From NCBI GenBank assembly GCA_002381565.1, contig DFWZ01000034.1, positions 27,591 to 62,041 on the forward strand: a stretch of 34,451 nucleotides of DNA, in the 5' to 3' direction. The DNA comes from Gallionella sp. UBA4121 (lineage in GTDB: Bacteria; Pseudomonadota; Gammaproteobacteria; Burkholderiales; Gallionellaceae). The position numbers were made by a program, and so were the translations under genes. The notes beneath the pieces are model-generated. The model worked only from the letters and a program-made list of their open reading frames with translations, searched no databases and was not told where the DNA came from. Below are positions 15,473 through 23,472 of this stretch, one piece after another. Position 1 is the first letter of the stretch. Each line of letters opens with the position of its first letter.

Positions 15473-16993
15473 TCAATCGGACAGCAGCGTTACGTTTATC
15501 AGCTCATCATCATCCAGCGGGCGGGCGGTTGCCAGCTGGTGTTCGAGGACGCGGAGATCCGCCTCCGAGGCGTCAGTACCGGCCGCAGTCCGCCGCCTGA
15601 CACGTTCGCGCAAGACATCAGGATCGGCTTTTATGTCCAGTATTTTGAAATCCACTTCAAATCGCTTTGCCAGATCGCGAAACAGATCGCGCTGGTCGCG
15701 TTCGAGAAACGCAGCATCGACAACCACAGGCCAACCCGCCAAAAGCAATCCTTCCGCCAGACGCGCCAGATGTTCATAAGTGCTGCGGCTTGCCAGCTCG
15801 GTATACAGTCCTTCGCCAATATCACCACCGCTTTTGTCCAGCGCGCCCAGTCCTGCCAGACGCTTGCGCTCGACATCGGAGCGAAGACGTATCATGCCGT
15901 GCTTTTCCAACAGATGTTGGGTCAGTGTGGTCTTGCCGGAACCGGACAGACCGTGGGTGATCCAGAGTTGCGGCGGCACGACTTGTTTCAGCTGCCCGGC
16001 CAGTTGCAGACAACCTGTGACCTCGGCACCTGCTGACAGGACGGATAGCTTGTCGGTGACTTGTCCGGCGCGCAAGGCCGCCACTTTCGCGCGCACCAGC
16101 GCACGGTAAACCGCGTAATAACGCAGCAGCGCTATGCCCTGGTAATCGCCGGCAACTTCCAGCCAGGCATTGAGAAAACGTCGCGCCAGGTCAGCGTGGT
16201 TGCGATGAAGCAAATCCATGTAACAAAAGGCGACTTCCGAAATCACGTCTATCCAGCGCAACGCGGAGCTGAATTCGAGGCAGTCGAATATCACCAGTTG
16301 CCCATCTGCCCAGGCCAGATTGGCCAGATGCAGGTCGCCGTGACATTCGCGCACCCAGCCTTTGCGCTTCTTCATCAGCGGCGCAAGACGCGAGTGTTCA
16401 ACCGTACACCAGTTTTGCAGATCTGCCAGACGCGTCCTTTGGGCGGAATCTTCCAGCCGGGCGAACAATATCTGAAAGTTCTCTTCGACGGGCCGGGCGA
16501 TCGCCTCCGGTTCTCCCCACGGACTATCGGCAGGCGCTCGCTCGCATTCGAAAAGATGAAAATGCGCCAGCCGGGAAGCCAGCGCGTCTATCTGCACTTC
16601 ATTCAGTTCGCCGCGCTCTGAAAGACGATCCAGCGTCGCATCCGCCGGAAACTGGCGCATTTTCACCGCGAACTCCAGGGCCACGCCGGAACCGTTGATG
16701 CGTGGCGCATCGACGCTGCCGGTGATCGCCACCACGTCGAGATAATATTCAGCCGCCAGTCGCCGGTTCAGGCGCAGTTCCTCAATACAGTCCTGCCGCC
16801 GCTGTTCCAGCGTGGAAAAATCCAGAAAGCCCAGATCGACCGGCTTCTTGATCTTGTAGGCATACGAACCCGTGAGCAGTATCCAGGAAATATGCGTCTC
16901 GACCAGTTGCAGTCCCTCCACCGGATGGTCATAGCAGGCCGGGTCGGTCAGCAGCGTGCGGATCAGCGGCGGCATAGATGTACCGTTCATCAT
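15473..16993 (-). CDS. Bifunctional APH-like / P-loop kinase protein
   Basis: The 506-residue protein joins an aminoglycoside-phosphotransferase-like kinase fold (about 20-310) to a C-terminal P-loop ATPase domain (about 340-500). The first has the Lys-containing AYKIKKPVDLGF segment and the catalytic loop HGDLHLANL (about 218-226) with a later D in VIFDCLEFS. The second has a clean Walker A GLSGSGKTT (about 348-356) and the GWPVVVDAAFLERDQRD segment of gluconate-kinase-like proteins. Such fusions are widespread but their substrate is unknown; antibiotic resistance should not be inferred. Starts at 17011 (GTG), 16990 and 16975 are also possible; GAGGG lies upstream of 16993. Confidence 0.85.
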   Translation of the reverse strand: MMNGTSMPPLIRTLLTDPACYDHPVEGLQLVETHISWILLTGSYAYKIKKPVDLGFLDFSTLEQRRQDCIEELRLNRRLAAEYYLDVVAITGSVDAPRINGSGVALEFAVKMRQFPADATLDRLSERGELNEVQIDALASRLAHFHLFECERAPADSPWGEPEAIARPVEENFQILFARLEDSAQRTRLADLQNWCTVEHSRLAPLMKKRKGWVRECHGDLHLANLAWADGQLVIFDCLEFSSALRWIDVISEVAFCYMDLLHRNHADLARRFLNAWLEVAGDYQGIALLRYYAVYRALVRAKVAALRAGQVTDKLSVLSAGAEVTGCLQLAGQLKQVVPPQLWITHGLSGSGKTTLTQHLLEKHGMIRLRSDVERKRLAGLGALDKSGGDIGEGLYTELASRSTYEHLARLAEGLLLAGWPVVVDAAFLERDQRDLFRDLAKRFEVDFKILDIKADPDVLRERVRRRTAAGTDASEADLRVLEHQLATARPLDDDELINVTLLSD

Positions 16994-17036
16994 CAAGGGA
17001 AAATCCCTCACTCAAATTGACTATAAACAACGTCCT

Positions 17037-17057
17037 TTCCGCCTTCGCGGGAATGAC
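17037..17057. repeat. REP-like dispersed repeat (ttcc-gccttcgc-gggaatgac type)
   Basis: A short imperfect hairpin ending in GGGAATGAC lies upstream of the kinase-fusion gene. It resembles the common intergenic repeat of the form ATTCC(C)GC-loop-GC(G)GGAATGAC. A related unit is at 21523-21544. Confidence 0.5.
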
Positions 17058-17107
17058 AGGTAATGAATCATTTGAAATAACTGCAAAAAAACATGGCCCG
17101 CCGCAGT

Positions 17108-18010
17108 TTAGCTCTCTGTCGCCTTGAGTGACAGCGCCAGTTGATACAGATCGCTGCGATTGGCGCCGGTGATTTTTGTTGCGAGCTGTACCGCCTGCTT
17201 GAGCGGCAGTTCTGCCAAAAGCAGGGATAACGTGGCCAGTGTCTCAGCGGACATGCCTTCCTCTGGAAGCGCGCCGGATACCAGCACGACAAATTCGCCG
17301 CGCTGCTGGTTGGAATCCGATTGTAGCCAGGCTTCAGCGTCAGATAACGTGCATGCATGTATCGTCTCGAACAGCTTGGTGACTTCTCGCGCCAGCACGA
17401 TTTTTCGCTCCCCTCCCAGCACGGCGTGCAAATCGGCGACGCATTCGACGATGCGGTGCGGCGCCTCATAAAACACCAGAGTGTAAGGATGGCTGAGCAA
17501 GGCTTGCAAAGCCGTGCGGCGTGCTGCGGATTTATTGGGCAGAAAACCGTAAAACAAGAAATGCGGCGCATTCAGACCAGAAGCTGACAGGGCCGCTACT
17601 GCCGCGGAGGCTCCGGGGATCGGTATCACCCGCAGCCCTGCCGCCAGCACCGCCTGCACCAGCAATGCACCCGGGTCGCTGACGGCAGGCGTGCCCGCGT
17701 CGCTGACGAAAGCGACACTCTGTCCCGATTGCAGCATGGCGACCAGTTTTTCTGCCGCTCCGCGTTCGTTATGCTGATGCACCGCGATCAGCTGTTTGGC
17801 ATGAATGCCGTGATGCTTCAGCAAATGGGACGTATTGCGCGTGTCTTCTGCCGCGACCACGTCTGCCCCTGCCAGCACATCGAGTGCGCGCAAGGTAATA
17901 TCGCGCAGATTCCCAATCGGGGTGGCAACTACATATAATGCGGGTTCCAATTTTTGCGGATGTTCGATATGCAGTTCCCTCCTCAGATTATTAACGTAAG
18001 GCTCGCGCAA
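17108..18010 (-). CDS. rsmI: 16S rRNA (cytidine-1402-2'-O)-methyltransferase
   Basis: RsmI uses S-adenosylmethionine to methylate the ribose of C1402 in 16S rRNA. The protein has the family signature YVVATPIGNLRDITLRALD, the VVAAEDTRNTSHLL loop, VSDAGTPAVSDPG and VIPIPGASAAVAALS, and the normal length. The start is unclear: no ATG is in frame near the N-terminus. The TTG at 18010 has AAGGA just upstream; a TTG at 17950 would give the shortest tail; and a perfect AGGAGG at 17978-17983 is followed by an in-frame CTG at 17974. The 5' end overlaps the divergent lpoA-like gene, an arrangement known from other proteobacteria. Confidence 0.95.
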   Translation of the reverse strand: MREPYVNNLRRELHIEHPQKLEPALYVVATPIGNLRDITLRALDVLAGADVVAAEDTRNTSHLLKHHGIHAKQLIAVHQHNERGAAEKLVAMLQSGQSVAFVSDAGTPAVSDPGALLVQAVLAAGLRVIPIPGASAAVAALSASGLNAPHFLFYGFLPNKSAARRTALQALLSHPYTLVFYEAPHRIVECVADLHAVLGGERKIVLAREVTKLFETIHACTLSDAEAWLQSDSNQQRGEFVVLVSGALPEEGMSAETLATLSLLLAELPLKQAVQLATKITGANRSDLYQLALSLKATES

Positions 18011-19123
18011 CGTATCCTTGCGCTGCTCGCACTATACGTGAGCGGTTTTGCCAGCGCCACCACCGAGACGCTCTTACCCGCTGCTGAACAGCCCATCCCG
18101 CACATCGCCTTGCTGTTGCCGTTAAATTCGCAGAGTTTTGGCGCTGCGGCAAAAGCCGTGTATCAGGGTTTTCTGGCGGCCGCAAGCATGCAGCATCCGG
18201 GACTGCCGGTGCGGGCATACAGCGATTCCGACGGAACTCACAGCGTAGTCGATACCTACAAAACCGCCATCGCCAACGGTGCTGTCGCGGTGGCGGGGCC
18301 GCTGACGCGGGACAAAATACGCCAGCTGGCCGATGAAACATACCTGCCCGTCCCTACCCTCGCGCTGAACATCATCGAAGGGCAGGCGCCGGCGCAGATG
18401 TATTTCTTCGGCATGGCGGTTGAGGCCGAAGCGCAACAGGCAGCCCGTCTGGCCAGAGAACAAAATTTGCAACAGGCCATCGTGATTTCCGCCAACGAAC
18501 CCCTTGCCCGGCGTCTGCAATTCTCTTTTGAGGAACAATGGACAGCCTCGGGAGGCACCATCCTGCGCGAAATCGACTTCAGCGGTGACACCTCGATATT
18601 AGCGGATATCGCAGCCACACCCGACAGCATGGTATTTTTCGCCACCGATATCGAAAAATCCCGTCTGATACGGCCCTATCTGCCGAACAACCTGCCAATC
18701 TACGCCACCTCGCAGATATTCGCCGGCAATACCGATACCCTGCTCAACTTCGATTTTGAAGGAGTTCGTTTTGTTGACATGCCCTGGCTGATGCAAACCG
18801 ACCTGCCGGCGGTGACGGCCTATCCGCGCGCCAATCCGGCACTGCCAGTCGACCAGGAACGGCTCTACGCGCTGGGCATAGACGCATATCGCCTGATACA
18901 TATCTTGCTTGCCAGCCAGACGGCGCTGCCGCTGGATGGTGTAACCGGACGCGTCAGTCTCAATGGGCATACCTTCGGGCGCGAAGCGCTGCCGGCGCTC
19001 TTCGTACAAGGCCATGCACAGCCGGCCGATGCGCCCGTGGCGCCCACCGTACAGATGTTTCCCGATCAGTTCAAAAACACCCCTGCCGTGGAAACTGTGC
19101 CACCCATGGCCCCCAGACCGTGA
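17969..19123 (+). CDS. Penicillin-binding-protein activator, LpoA/LppC family (short form)
   Basis: The 384-residue protein has a signal peptide (RLAQRILALLALYVSGFASA) and a periplasmic-binding-protein-like fold of the LpoA C-terminal domain: HIALLLPLNSQSFGAAAKAV, VAVAGPLTRDKIRQLAD and PIYATSQIFAGNTD, with RFVDMPWLMQ. E. coli LpoA, which activates PBP1A, is much longer because of an N-terminal TPR domain; that domain is absent here. No lipobox cysteine is visible, so this form is probably a soluble periplasmic protein. The ATG at 17969 has GCGGA eight bases upstream; 17960 and TTG 17954 are alternatives. yraN follows with a four-base overlap. Confidence 0.87.
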   Translation: MQFPPQIINVRLAQRILALLALYVSGFASATTETLLPAAEQPIPHIALLLPLNSQSFGAAAKAVYQGFLAAASMQHPGLPVRAYSDSDGTHSVVDTYKTAIANGAVAVAGPLTRDKIRQLADETYLPVPTLALNIIEGQAPAQMYFFGMAVEAEAQQAARLAREQNLQQAIVISANEPLARRLQFSFEEQWTASGGTILREIDFSGDTSILADIAATPDSMVFFATDIEKSRLIRPYLPNNLPIYATSQIFAGNTDTLLNFDFEGVRFVDMPWLMQTDLPAVTAYPRANPALPVDQERLYALGIDAYRLIHILLASQTALPLDGVTGRVSLNGHTFGREALPALFVQGHAQPADAPVAPTVQMFPDQFKNTPAVETVPPMAPRP

Positions 19124-19458
19124 ACGGGAAACAGGCTGAGCACTGGGCGGCGGATTTTTTGCAGCAACAAGGCTTAAAGCTGGTGACGCAAAATTTTCAC
19201 AGCCGTTTCGGTGAAATCGACCTGATCATGCAGGACGCGGGTGTGCTGGTTTTCATCGAAGTCCGCCAGCGCTGCAACACCGATTTCGGCGGTGCGATAG
19301 CGAGCATCGACCGCCACAAGCAACAACGTCTGATCCGCGCCGCACAATACTATCTTGCCAAACTCGGCCATACTCCGCCGTGCCGATTCGATGTGATGCT
19401 GATGGATGACGCCGAAGGAGGCAATGCGCAATGGATCAGGAATGCGTTTGAAGCCTGA
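19120..19458 (+). CDS. yraN: YraN family (UPF0102) nuclease-fold protein
   Basis: The 112-residue protein has the YraN landmarks: GKQAEHWAADFLQQQGLKLV, then RFGEIDLIMQD and VFIEVRQR, the acidic residues of a restriction-endonuclease-like core, and the closing CRFDVMLMD. The biochemical function is not established. The start is GTG at 19120, overlapping the stop of the lpoA-like gene as GTGA. The position between lpoA and the SIS gene is the conserved one. Confidence 0.92.
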   Translation: MNGKQAEHWAADFLQQQGLKLVTQNFHSRFGEIDLIMQDAGVLVFIEVRQRCNTDFGGAIASIDRHKQQRLIRAAQYYLAKLGHTPPCRFDVMLMDDAEGGNAQWIRNAFEA

Positions 19459-19499
19459 TTCAGTTAATATCTGCATTCAGCACATAAACAGCCAGAGAC

Positions 19500-20087
19500 A
19501 TGGACATTAAAAATCGCATCATCAAACACTTCATCGACAGCGCGGAACTTAAGCTGAAGGTCAAGGACACACTGGCCGAGCCTATCGCCCGCGCCGCGCA
19601 GGTCTTTTTCGACTGCGTCACTAACGACGGCAAAATATTGTGTTGCGGCAATGGCGGCTCGGCAGCCGATGCGCAGCACTTCGCAGCGGAACTGCTCAAT
19701 CGTTTTGAAATCGAACGCCCCGGTCTGGCGGCCGTAGCCCTGACGACCGACAGTTCGGTACTCACATCGATTGCCAATGACTACGATTTCAGCCTGATTT
19801 TCTCCAAGCAAGTGCGCGCGCTGGGCCTGCCGCGCGACAGCCTGCTGGCAATTTCGACCAGCGGTCACTCGCCGAATGTCGTTGCGGCAATCCATGCCGC
19901 GCATGAACGCAATATGCGCGTGGTCGCATTGACCGGCCGTGATGGGGGTGAAATGGCCAGCATACTCAAACCCGGGGATGTGTCGATTTGCGTGGACGGA
20001 CGCAGTACCGCGCGCATTCAGGAAGTTCACCTGCTCGCCTTGCATTGCATCTGCGATGCGATCGACTATCAGTTAATGGGAGAATAA
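19500..20087 (+). CDS. gmhA: Sedoheptulose-7-phosphate isomerase (SIS domain)
   Basis: The 195-residue SIS-domain protein sits where E. coli has diaA. The core reads ILCCGNGGSAADAQHFAAELL and STSGHSPNVVAAIHAA. Aligned by eye with E. coli GmhA, both catalytic residues are kept: Glu64 (E65 in GmhA) in HFAAEL, and His182 (H180) in QEVHLLALH. DiaA lacks both. I therefore call it the heptose isomerase, the first step of ADP-heptose synthesis, in line with the adenylyltransferase gene two genes on. A DiaA-like role in replication initiation is also possible and cannot be excluded. Confidence 0.85.
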   Translation: MDIKNRIIKHFIDSAELKLKVKDTLAEPIARAAQVFFDCVTNDGKILCCGNGGSAADAQHFAAELLNRFEIERPGLAAVALTTDSSVLTSIANDYDFSLIFSKQVRALGLPRDSLLAISTSGHSPNVVAAIHAAHERNMRVVALTGRDGGEMASILKPGDVSICVDGRSTARIQEVHLLALHCICDAIDYQLMGE

Positions 20088-20089
20088 CG

Positions 20090-20650
20090 ATGCGCATCAT
20101 TATATTTATAATGTTCCTTTCTGCTTCATTGCAGGGCTGCTTTCCGGTTGTCGCAGCGGGTGCCGGAGCCGGCGTACTGATGGCGCAGGATCGCCGCACC
20201 AGTGGCGCCTATGTCGAGGACGGAGCCATTGAAGCCAAGGCATTTGACCGTATCGGCAAACAGTTCAAGGATTCCGTGCATGTGAATGTCACCAGCTTTA
20301 ACCGCAGCGTGCTGATCACCGGCGAAGTGCCCGATAACGACACCAGGGCACAGATCGAACGCATCGTTTCCAATATTTTAAACGTGGTGAAAGTACACAA
20401 TGAACTGGTCGTTGCAGGCGCAAGCTCGATGACTTCCCGCAGCAACGATACGCTGATAACCTCGAACGTAAAGATGCGCTTCGTCGGCGACAAACGCTTT
20501 AGCGCCAACAGCATCAAGGTCGTCACTGAACGCAACATTGTCTATTTAATGGGCATCGTCAATCACACTGAAGCCCAGGCAGCGGCCGAAGTGGCCAGCG
20601 GCAGCAGTGGCGTGTCGAGCGTCGTCACGCTGTTTGAGTACGTGGACTGA
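20090..20650 (+). CDS. BON-domain outer-membrane lipoprotein, DolP (YraP)-like
   Basis: The 186-residue lipoprotein (lipobox LQGC, Cys17) carries two BON domains (about 47-112 and 125-186), with the typical FNRSVLITGEVPDNDTRAQIE and NIVYLMGIVNHTEAQAAAE. Proteins of this type bind anionic phospholipids and support outer-membrane integrity. GGGAGA precedes the ATG at 20090; a longer upstream reading would remove the signal. The stop overlaps the next start as TGATG, so it is co-translated with the adenylyltransferase gene. Confidence 0.9.
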   Translation: MRIIIFIMFLSASLQGCFPVVAAGAGAGVLMAQDRRTSGAYVEDGAIEAKAFDRIGKQFKDSVHVNVTSFNRSVLITGEVPDNDTRAQIERIVSNILNVVKVHNELVVAGASSMTSRSNDTLITSNVKMRFVGDKRFSANSIKVVTERNIVYLMGIVNHTEAQAAAEVASGSSGVSSVVTLFEYVD

Positions 20651-21129
20651 TGCTGATCGCTTTCGAAACCAAGCTGTGCCAACCTGACCAGTTCGCATTG
20701 CGGATTGCCGCATTGCCTCGTCCGCTGGTGTTTACCAACGGCTGCTTTGATGTCTTGCATCGCGGGCACGTGACCTATCTGGCGCAAGCGCGCGCGCTGG
20801 GCGCATCTCTGGTCGTGGGCGTGAACAGCGATGCGTCGGTAAAGCGGCAGGGCAAGGGTGGCGACCGTCCGATCAACACTGAACAGGATCGCATGGCGGT
20901 GCTCGCAGCCTTGGAATCGGTCAGCCTGGTCATCCCGTTCGAGGAAGATACCCCGCTGAACCTGATACTCGCCTGCCGCCCCGATGTACTGGTGAAGGGC
21001 GGCGACTGGAAACCGGAAAACATCGTCGGCAGCCGCGAGGTTCAGGAATGGGGCGGCACGGTCCACAGCCTCCCCTTCCTGTTTGAGCGCTCCACCACCG
21101 CTTTATTGAAGAAAATCAGATCGTTATGA
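20650..21129 (+). CDS. rfaE2: D-glycero-beta-D-manno-heptose 1-phosphate adenylyltransferase
   Basis: The 159-residue protein is the nucleotidyltransferase half of HldE as a separate gene. The cytidylyltransferase-fold motif NGCFDVLHRGHVTYL (residues 30-44) has the HxGH signature (His37, His40), and DVLVKGGDWKPENIVG and the FERSTTALLKKI end are typical. It makes ADP-heptose from heptose-1-phosphate and ATP for LPS core synthesis. The kinase half (rfaE1) is not in the window. It shares overlaps with the BON gene before it and the DUF971 gene after it. Confidence 0.95.
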   Translation: MLIAFETKLCQPDQFALRIAALPRPLVFTNGCFDVLHRGHVTYLAQARALGASLVVGVNSDASVKRQGKGGDRPINTEQDRMAVLAALESVSLVIPFEEDTPLNLILACRPDVLVKGGDWKPENIVGSREVQEWGGTVHSLPFLFERSTTALLKKIRSL

Positions 21130-21473
21130 CCCCTACCGAAATCACCCTGCACCAGCAATCGAAAATGCTGGAGATCGCCTTCGACGATGGCGCACGCTAC
21201 AAGCTGCCATTCGAATTCCTGCGTGTGTTCTCGCCATCGGCGGCAGTGCGCGGGCATGGCCCCGGGCAGGAAGTGCTGCAAACCGGCAAACGCAATGTGC
21301 TGCTCACCGCTATTGATCCGGTTGGCACTTATGCAATCAAATTGACGTTTGACGACGGCCACGACAGCGGCCTCTACACATGGGATTATCTGCATGAACT
21401 GGGCGAATACCAGAGCGGGATGTGGCACGACTATCTGACCCGCCTGGAAGCGGCGGGCAAGAGCCGCGATTAG
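21126..21473 (+). CDS. DUF971 family protein
   Basis: The 115-residue protein matches the gamma-butyrobetaine-hydroxylase-like N-terminal (DUF971) family, with LEIAFDDGARYKLPFEFLRV, VFSPSAAVRGHGPGQ, and HDSGLYTWDYLHELG. The family occurs fused to hydroxylases or near Fe-S assembly genes, and its role in bacteria is unknown. The ATG overlaps the end of the adenylyltransferase gene by four bases. In related genomes it often precedes ubiE, as here. Confidence 0.9.
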   Translation: MTPTEITLHQQSKMLEIAFDDGARYKLPFEFLRVFSPSAAVRGHGPGQEVLQTGKRNVLLTAIDPVGTYAIKLTFDDGHDSGLYTWDYLHELGEYQSGMWHDYLTRLEAAGKSRD

Positions 21474-21522
21474 GCATACCGTCACACCAGTAAAAACAAG
21501 TGTCCAGTTAATAAAAGCTGGA

Positions 21523-21544
21523 TTCCGGCTTATGCCGGAATGAC
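21523..21544. repeat. REP-like palindrome (ttccggc-ttat-gccggaa + tgac)
   Basis: TTCCGGC (21523-21529) and GCCGGAA (21534-21540) form a perfect seven-base stem with a four-base loop, followed by TGAC. It lies between DUF971 and ubiE. It belongs to the same general repeat type as 17037-17057. It could act as a transcript stabiliser or be a dispersed repeat; no T run follows. Confidence 0.6.
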
Positions 21545-21562
21545 AAAACCAAGGAGTTGATG

Positions 21563-22294
21563 ATGAGCAAAACCCATTTCGGTTTCGAAACCGTAGACGA
21601 AAAAGACAAGGCAAAACGCGTCGCAGGCGTGTTTACCTCGGTCGCCAGCAAGTACGACATCATGAACGACTTGATGTCGGCAGGATTGCACCGCCTCTGG
21701 AAACGTTACGCCGTCAGCGTCAGCGGCGTGCGCACAGGTCAACGCGTGCTGGACGTGGCGGGCGGCTCGGCAGACCTGTCGCGACTGTTCCTTAAAGCCG
21801 TCGGCAGCAGTGGGCAGGTTGTGCTCACAGATATCAACAACGCCATGCTGCGCGTTGGACGCGACCGCCTGCTCGATGAAGGCATCAACACACCGGTTAC
21901 GCAATGCGATGCCGAACACCTGCCGTTCCCCGACAACTACTTTGATTGTGTGAGCATCGCCTTCGGCCTGCGCAACGTCACGCACAAGGATGTTGCGCTG
22001 CGCGAAATGAAGCGCGTGCTCAAACCCGGCGGGCGCGTCATCGTGCTGGAATTCTCCAAGGTTGCCAAACCGCTGGAAAAGGCTTACGACTTCTATTCCT
22101 TCAAGCTGCTGCCAAAGATGGGCGAACTCATTGCCAACGACCCCGACAGCTACCGGTATCTCGCCGAATCCATCCGCATGCATCCGGGGCAGGAAGAGTT
22201 GAAACAGATGATGATAGATGCAGGTCTGGAGCGCGTTGAATATTTCAATCTGACCGGTGGCGTGGTCGCGGTGCATAAGGGATACAAGATTTAG
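21563..22294 (+). CDS. ubiE: Ubiquinone/menaquinone C-methyltransferase
   Basis: UbiE adds the C2 methyl group (to DDMQH2 or demethylmenaquinol) using S-adenosylmethionine. The 243-residue protein shows FGFETVDEKDK, VFTSVASKYDIMNDLMSAGLHRLWKR, the SAM motif VLDVAGGSADLS (62-73), and the ending TGGVVAVHKGYKI, all typical. Overlapping TTG-ATG-ATG codons precede; the ATG at 21563 is chosen for GGAG six bases upstream. The 3' end (from about 22255) recurs in degenerate form at about 23473 and 24061. ubiJ and ubiB lie 5 kb downstream. Confidence 0.97.
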   Translation: MSKTHFGFETVDEKDKAKRVAGVFTSVASKYDIMNDLMSAGLHRLWKRYAVSVSGVRTGQRVLDVAGGSADLSRLFLKAVGSSGQVVLTDINNAMLRVGRDRLLDEGINTPVTQCDAEHLPFPDNYFDCVSIAFGLRNVTHKDVALREMKRVLKPGGRVIVLEFSKVAKPLEKAYDFYSFKLLPKMGELIANDPDSYRYLAESIRMHPGQEELKQMMIDAGLERVEYFNLTGGVVAVHKGYKI

Positions 22295-22336
22295 AATCAG
22301 GATCCAACAGAACTTTTACCGGAAACCTCGACCGTT

Positions 22337-22798
22337 ATGAGCAACGACAAAAAACCCACCCGACTGGCAATCATTTTCCATCGTTTTGAAACCATGATAA
22401 CGGGTGGGCTCGTTATCATGATTTCTGTGATGATCCTCGCGGCCTTCTGGGGGCTGGTCATTGAAACCTATCATCTTGTTCTTCAGGGCGCTTTTAACAC
22501 GCTCGATCACAGGGCATTTCAGTCCGCCTTCGGCATGATCATGACGCTGCTGATTGCGATCGAGTTCAGCAGGATCATTATGCATACCTACCTGGAGAAT
22601 GGCCGCGAGATCATCGTAAAAACGGTTGTACTGATTGCGATTCTCGCTGTTTCCAGGCAGTTTATCGTGTCCGAAATGCAAGCCATCTCGCCTTTGAGCC
22701 TGGCTGCCCTGGCTTTTTCGCTTTTATCCCTCGGCATCACCTACTGGATAATGGAGCGGGCGCCCTTACCGGGCGACAAGCAGCTCCCTGAGAAATAA
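22337..22798 (+). CDS. PsiE-family membrane protein
   Basis: The 153-residue protein has four predicted helices and fits the phosphate-starvation-inducible E family: an N-terminal cytosolic FHRFETMITGG, then MILAAFWGLVIETYHLV, the middle FGMIMTLLIAIEFSRIIMHTY and VKTVVLIAILAVSRQFIV. In E. coli PsiE responds to phosphate limitation, but its role is unknown, and this homologue may not be phosphate-controlled. It is the first gene after ubiE in the accessory stretch, 42 bases downstream. Confidence 0.85.
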   Translation: MSNDKKPTRLAIIFHRFETMITGGLVIMISVMILAAFWGLVIETYHLVLQGAFNTLDHRAFQSAFGMIMTLLIAIEFSRIIMHTYLENGREIIVKTVVLIAILAVSRQFIVSEMQAISPLSLAALAFSLLSLGITYWIMERAPLPGDKQLPEK

Positions 22799-22838
22799 TC
22801 GGACTGAGGCAATTTGAGCAATTCCACCCCCTCCTGAC

Positions 22839-22866
22839 TTGACATATTAACGAGCTCCGTTAATAT
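22839..22866 (+). promoter_or_regulatory. higBA promoter with embedded operator palindrome
   Basis: TTGACA (22839-22844, 6 of 6) and TAATAT (22861-22866) are 16 bases apart. A perfect nine-base inverted repeat, ATATTAACG (22844-22852) and CGTTAATAT (22858-22866), spacer AGCTC, covers the region between and including the -10. The likely binder is HigA, alone or with HigB. Predicted transcription begins at about 22872-22873, the A of the higB ATG. Confidence 0.8.
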
Positions 22867-22872
22867 GCGCAC

Positions 22873-23151
22873 ATGATCAAGTCGTTCAAATGTTCCGATA
22901 CCGAGGCGCTGTTCAGCGGCAAACGCGTTAAACGCCTCATCCATTTCGAACGCAATGCACTACGCAAACTGGAACAACTCGATTTGGCGGTAATTATCGA
23001 GGATATGCGCTCCCCTCCGGGTAATCGGCTGGAAGCATTGAAAGGCGACCGCGTCGGACAATGGAGCGTGCGCATCAACGATCAATGGCGCGTGTGTTTC
23101 CGTTTCGAAAACGGCAATGCGCTGGACGTTGCCATCATAGACTACCATTGA
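22873..23151 (+). CDS. higB: HigB toxin (RelE-superfamily mRNA interferase)
   Basis: The 92-residue toxin has the HigB pattern: MIKSFKCSDTEALF, ALRKLEQLDLAVIIEDMR, RLEALKGDRVGQWSVRINDQWR and the final VAIIDYH. HigB cleaves mRNA on ribosomes. The toxin gene precedes the antitoxin, typical for hig. No ribosome-binding site stands before the ATG, and the promoter places transcription at the start codon, so the mRNA is probably leaderless. The length is normal. Confidence 0.93.
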   Translation: MIKSFKCSDTEALFSGKRVKRLIHFERNALRKLEQLDLAVIIEDMRSPPGNRLEALKGDRVGQWSVRINDQWRVCFRFENGNALDVAIIDYH

Positions 23152-23166
23152 GAAGGAACCGACATC

Positions 23167-23466
23167 ATGCGTGAAATTGTACCGGTATCACCCGGTGAAA
23201 TGCTGGAAGAAGAATTCCTCAAACCCCTGGGAATGACGAAGTACCGCCTCGCCAAAGAAATCGACGTGCCCCCTCAGCGGATCGGCGATATTGTCGCCGG
23301 TAAGCGCGGCATCACTGCCGACACCGATCTGAGATTATGTCGCTTCTTTGGCATGTCAGATGGCTGGTGGCTACGCCTCCAGGCGAAATATGACACTGAA
23401 ATGGCAAAGGATGCACTGGCCGATGTGCTGAGCAAGATTCACCCGCTGGAACGGATTGCGGCGTGA
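23167..23466 (+). CDS. higA: HigA antitoxin (XRE-type HTH)
   Basis: The 99-residue protein has the HigA/VapI layout: PVSPGEMLEEEFLKPLGMTK, the helix-turn-helix (about 20-50, RLAKEIDVPPQRIGDIVAGK), and the DLRLCRFFGMSDGWWLRLQ segment. It neutralises HigB and should bind the palindrome at 22844-22866. AAGGA is nine bases before the ATG; the gap to higB is 15 bases. Confidence 0.94.
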   Translation: MREIVPVSPGEMLEEEFLKPLGMTKYRLAKEIDVPPQRIGDIVAGKRGITADTDLRLCRFFGMSDGWWLRLQAKYDTEMAKDALADVLSKIHPLERIAA

Positions 23467-23472
23467 AAATAG

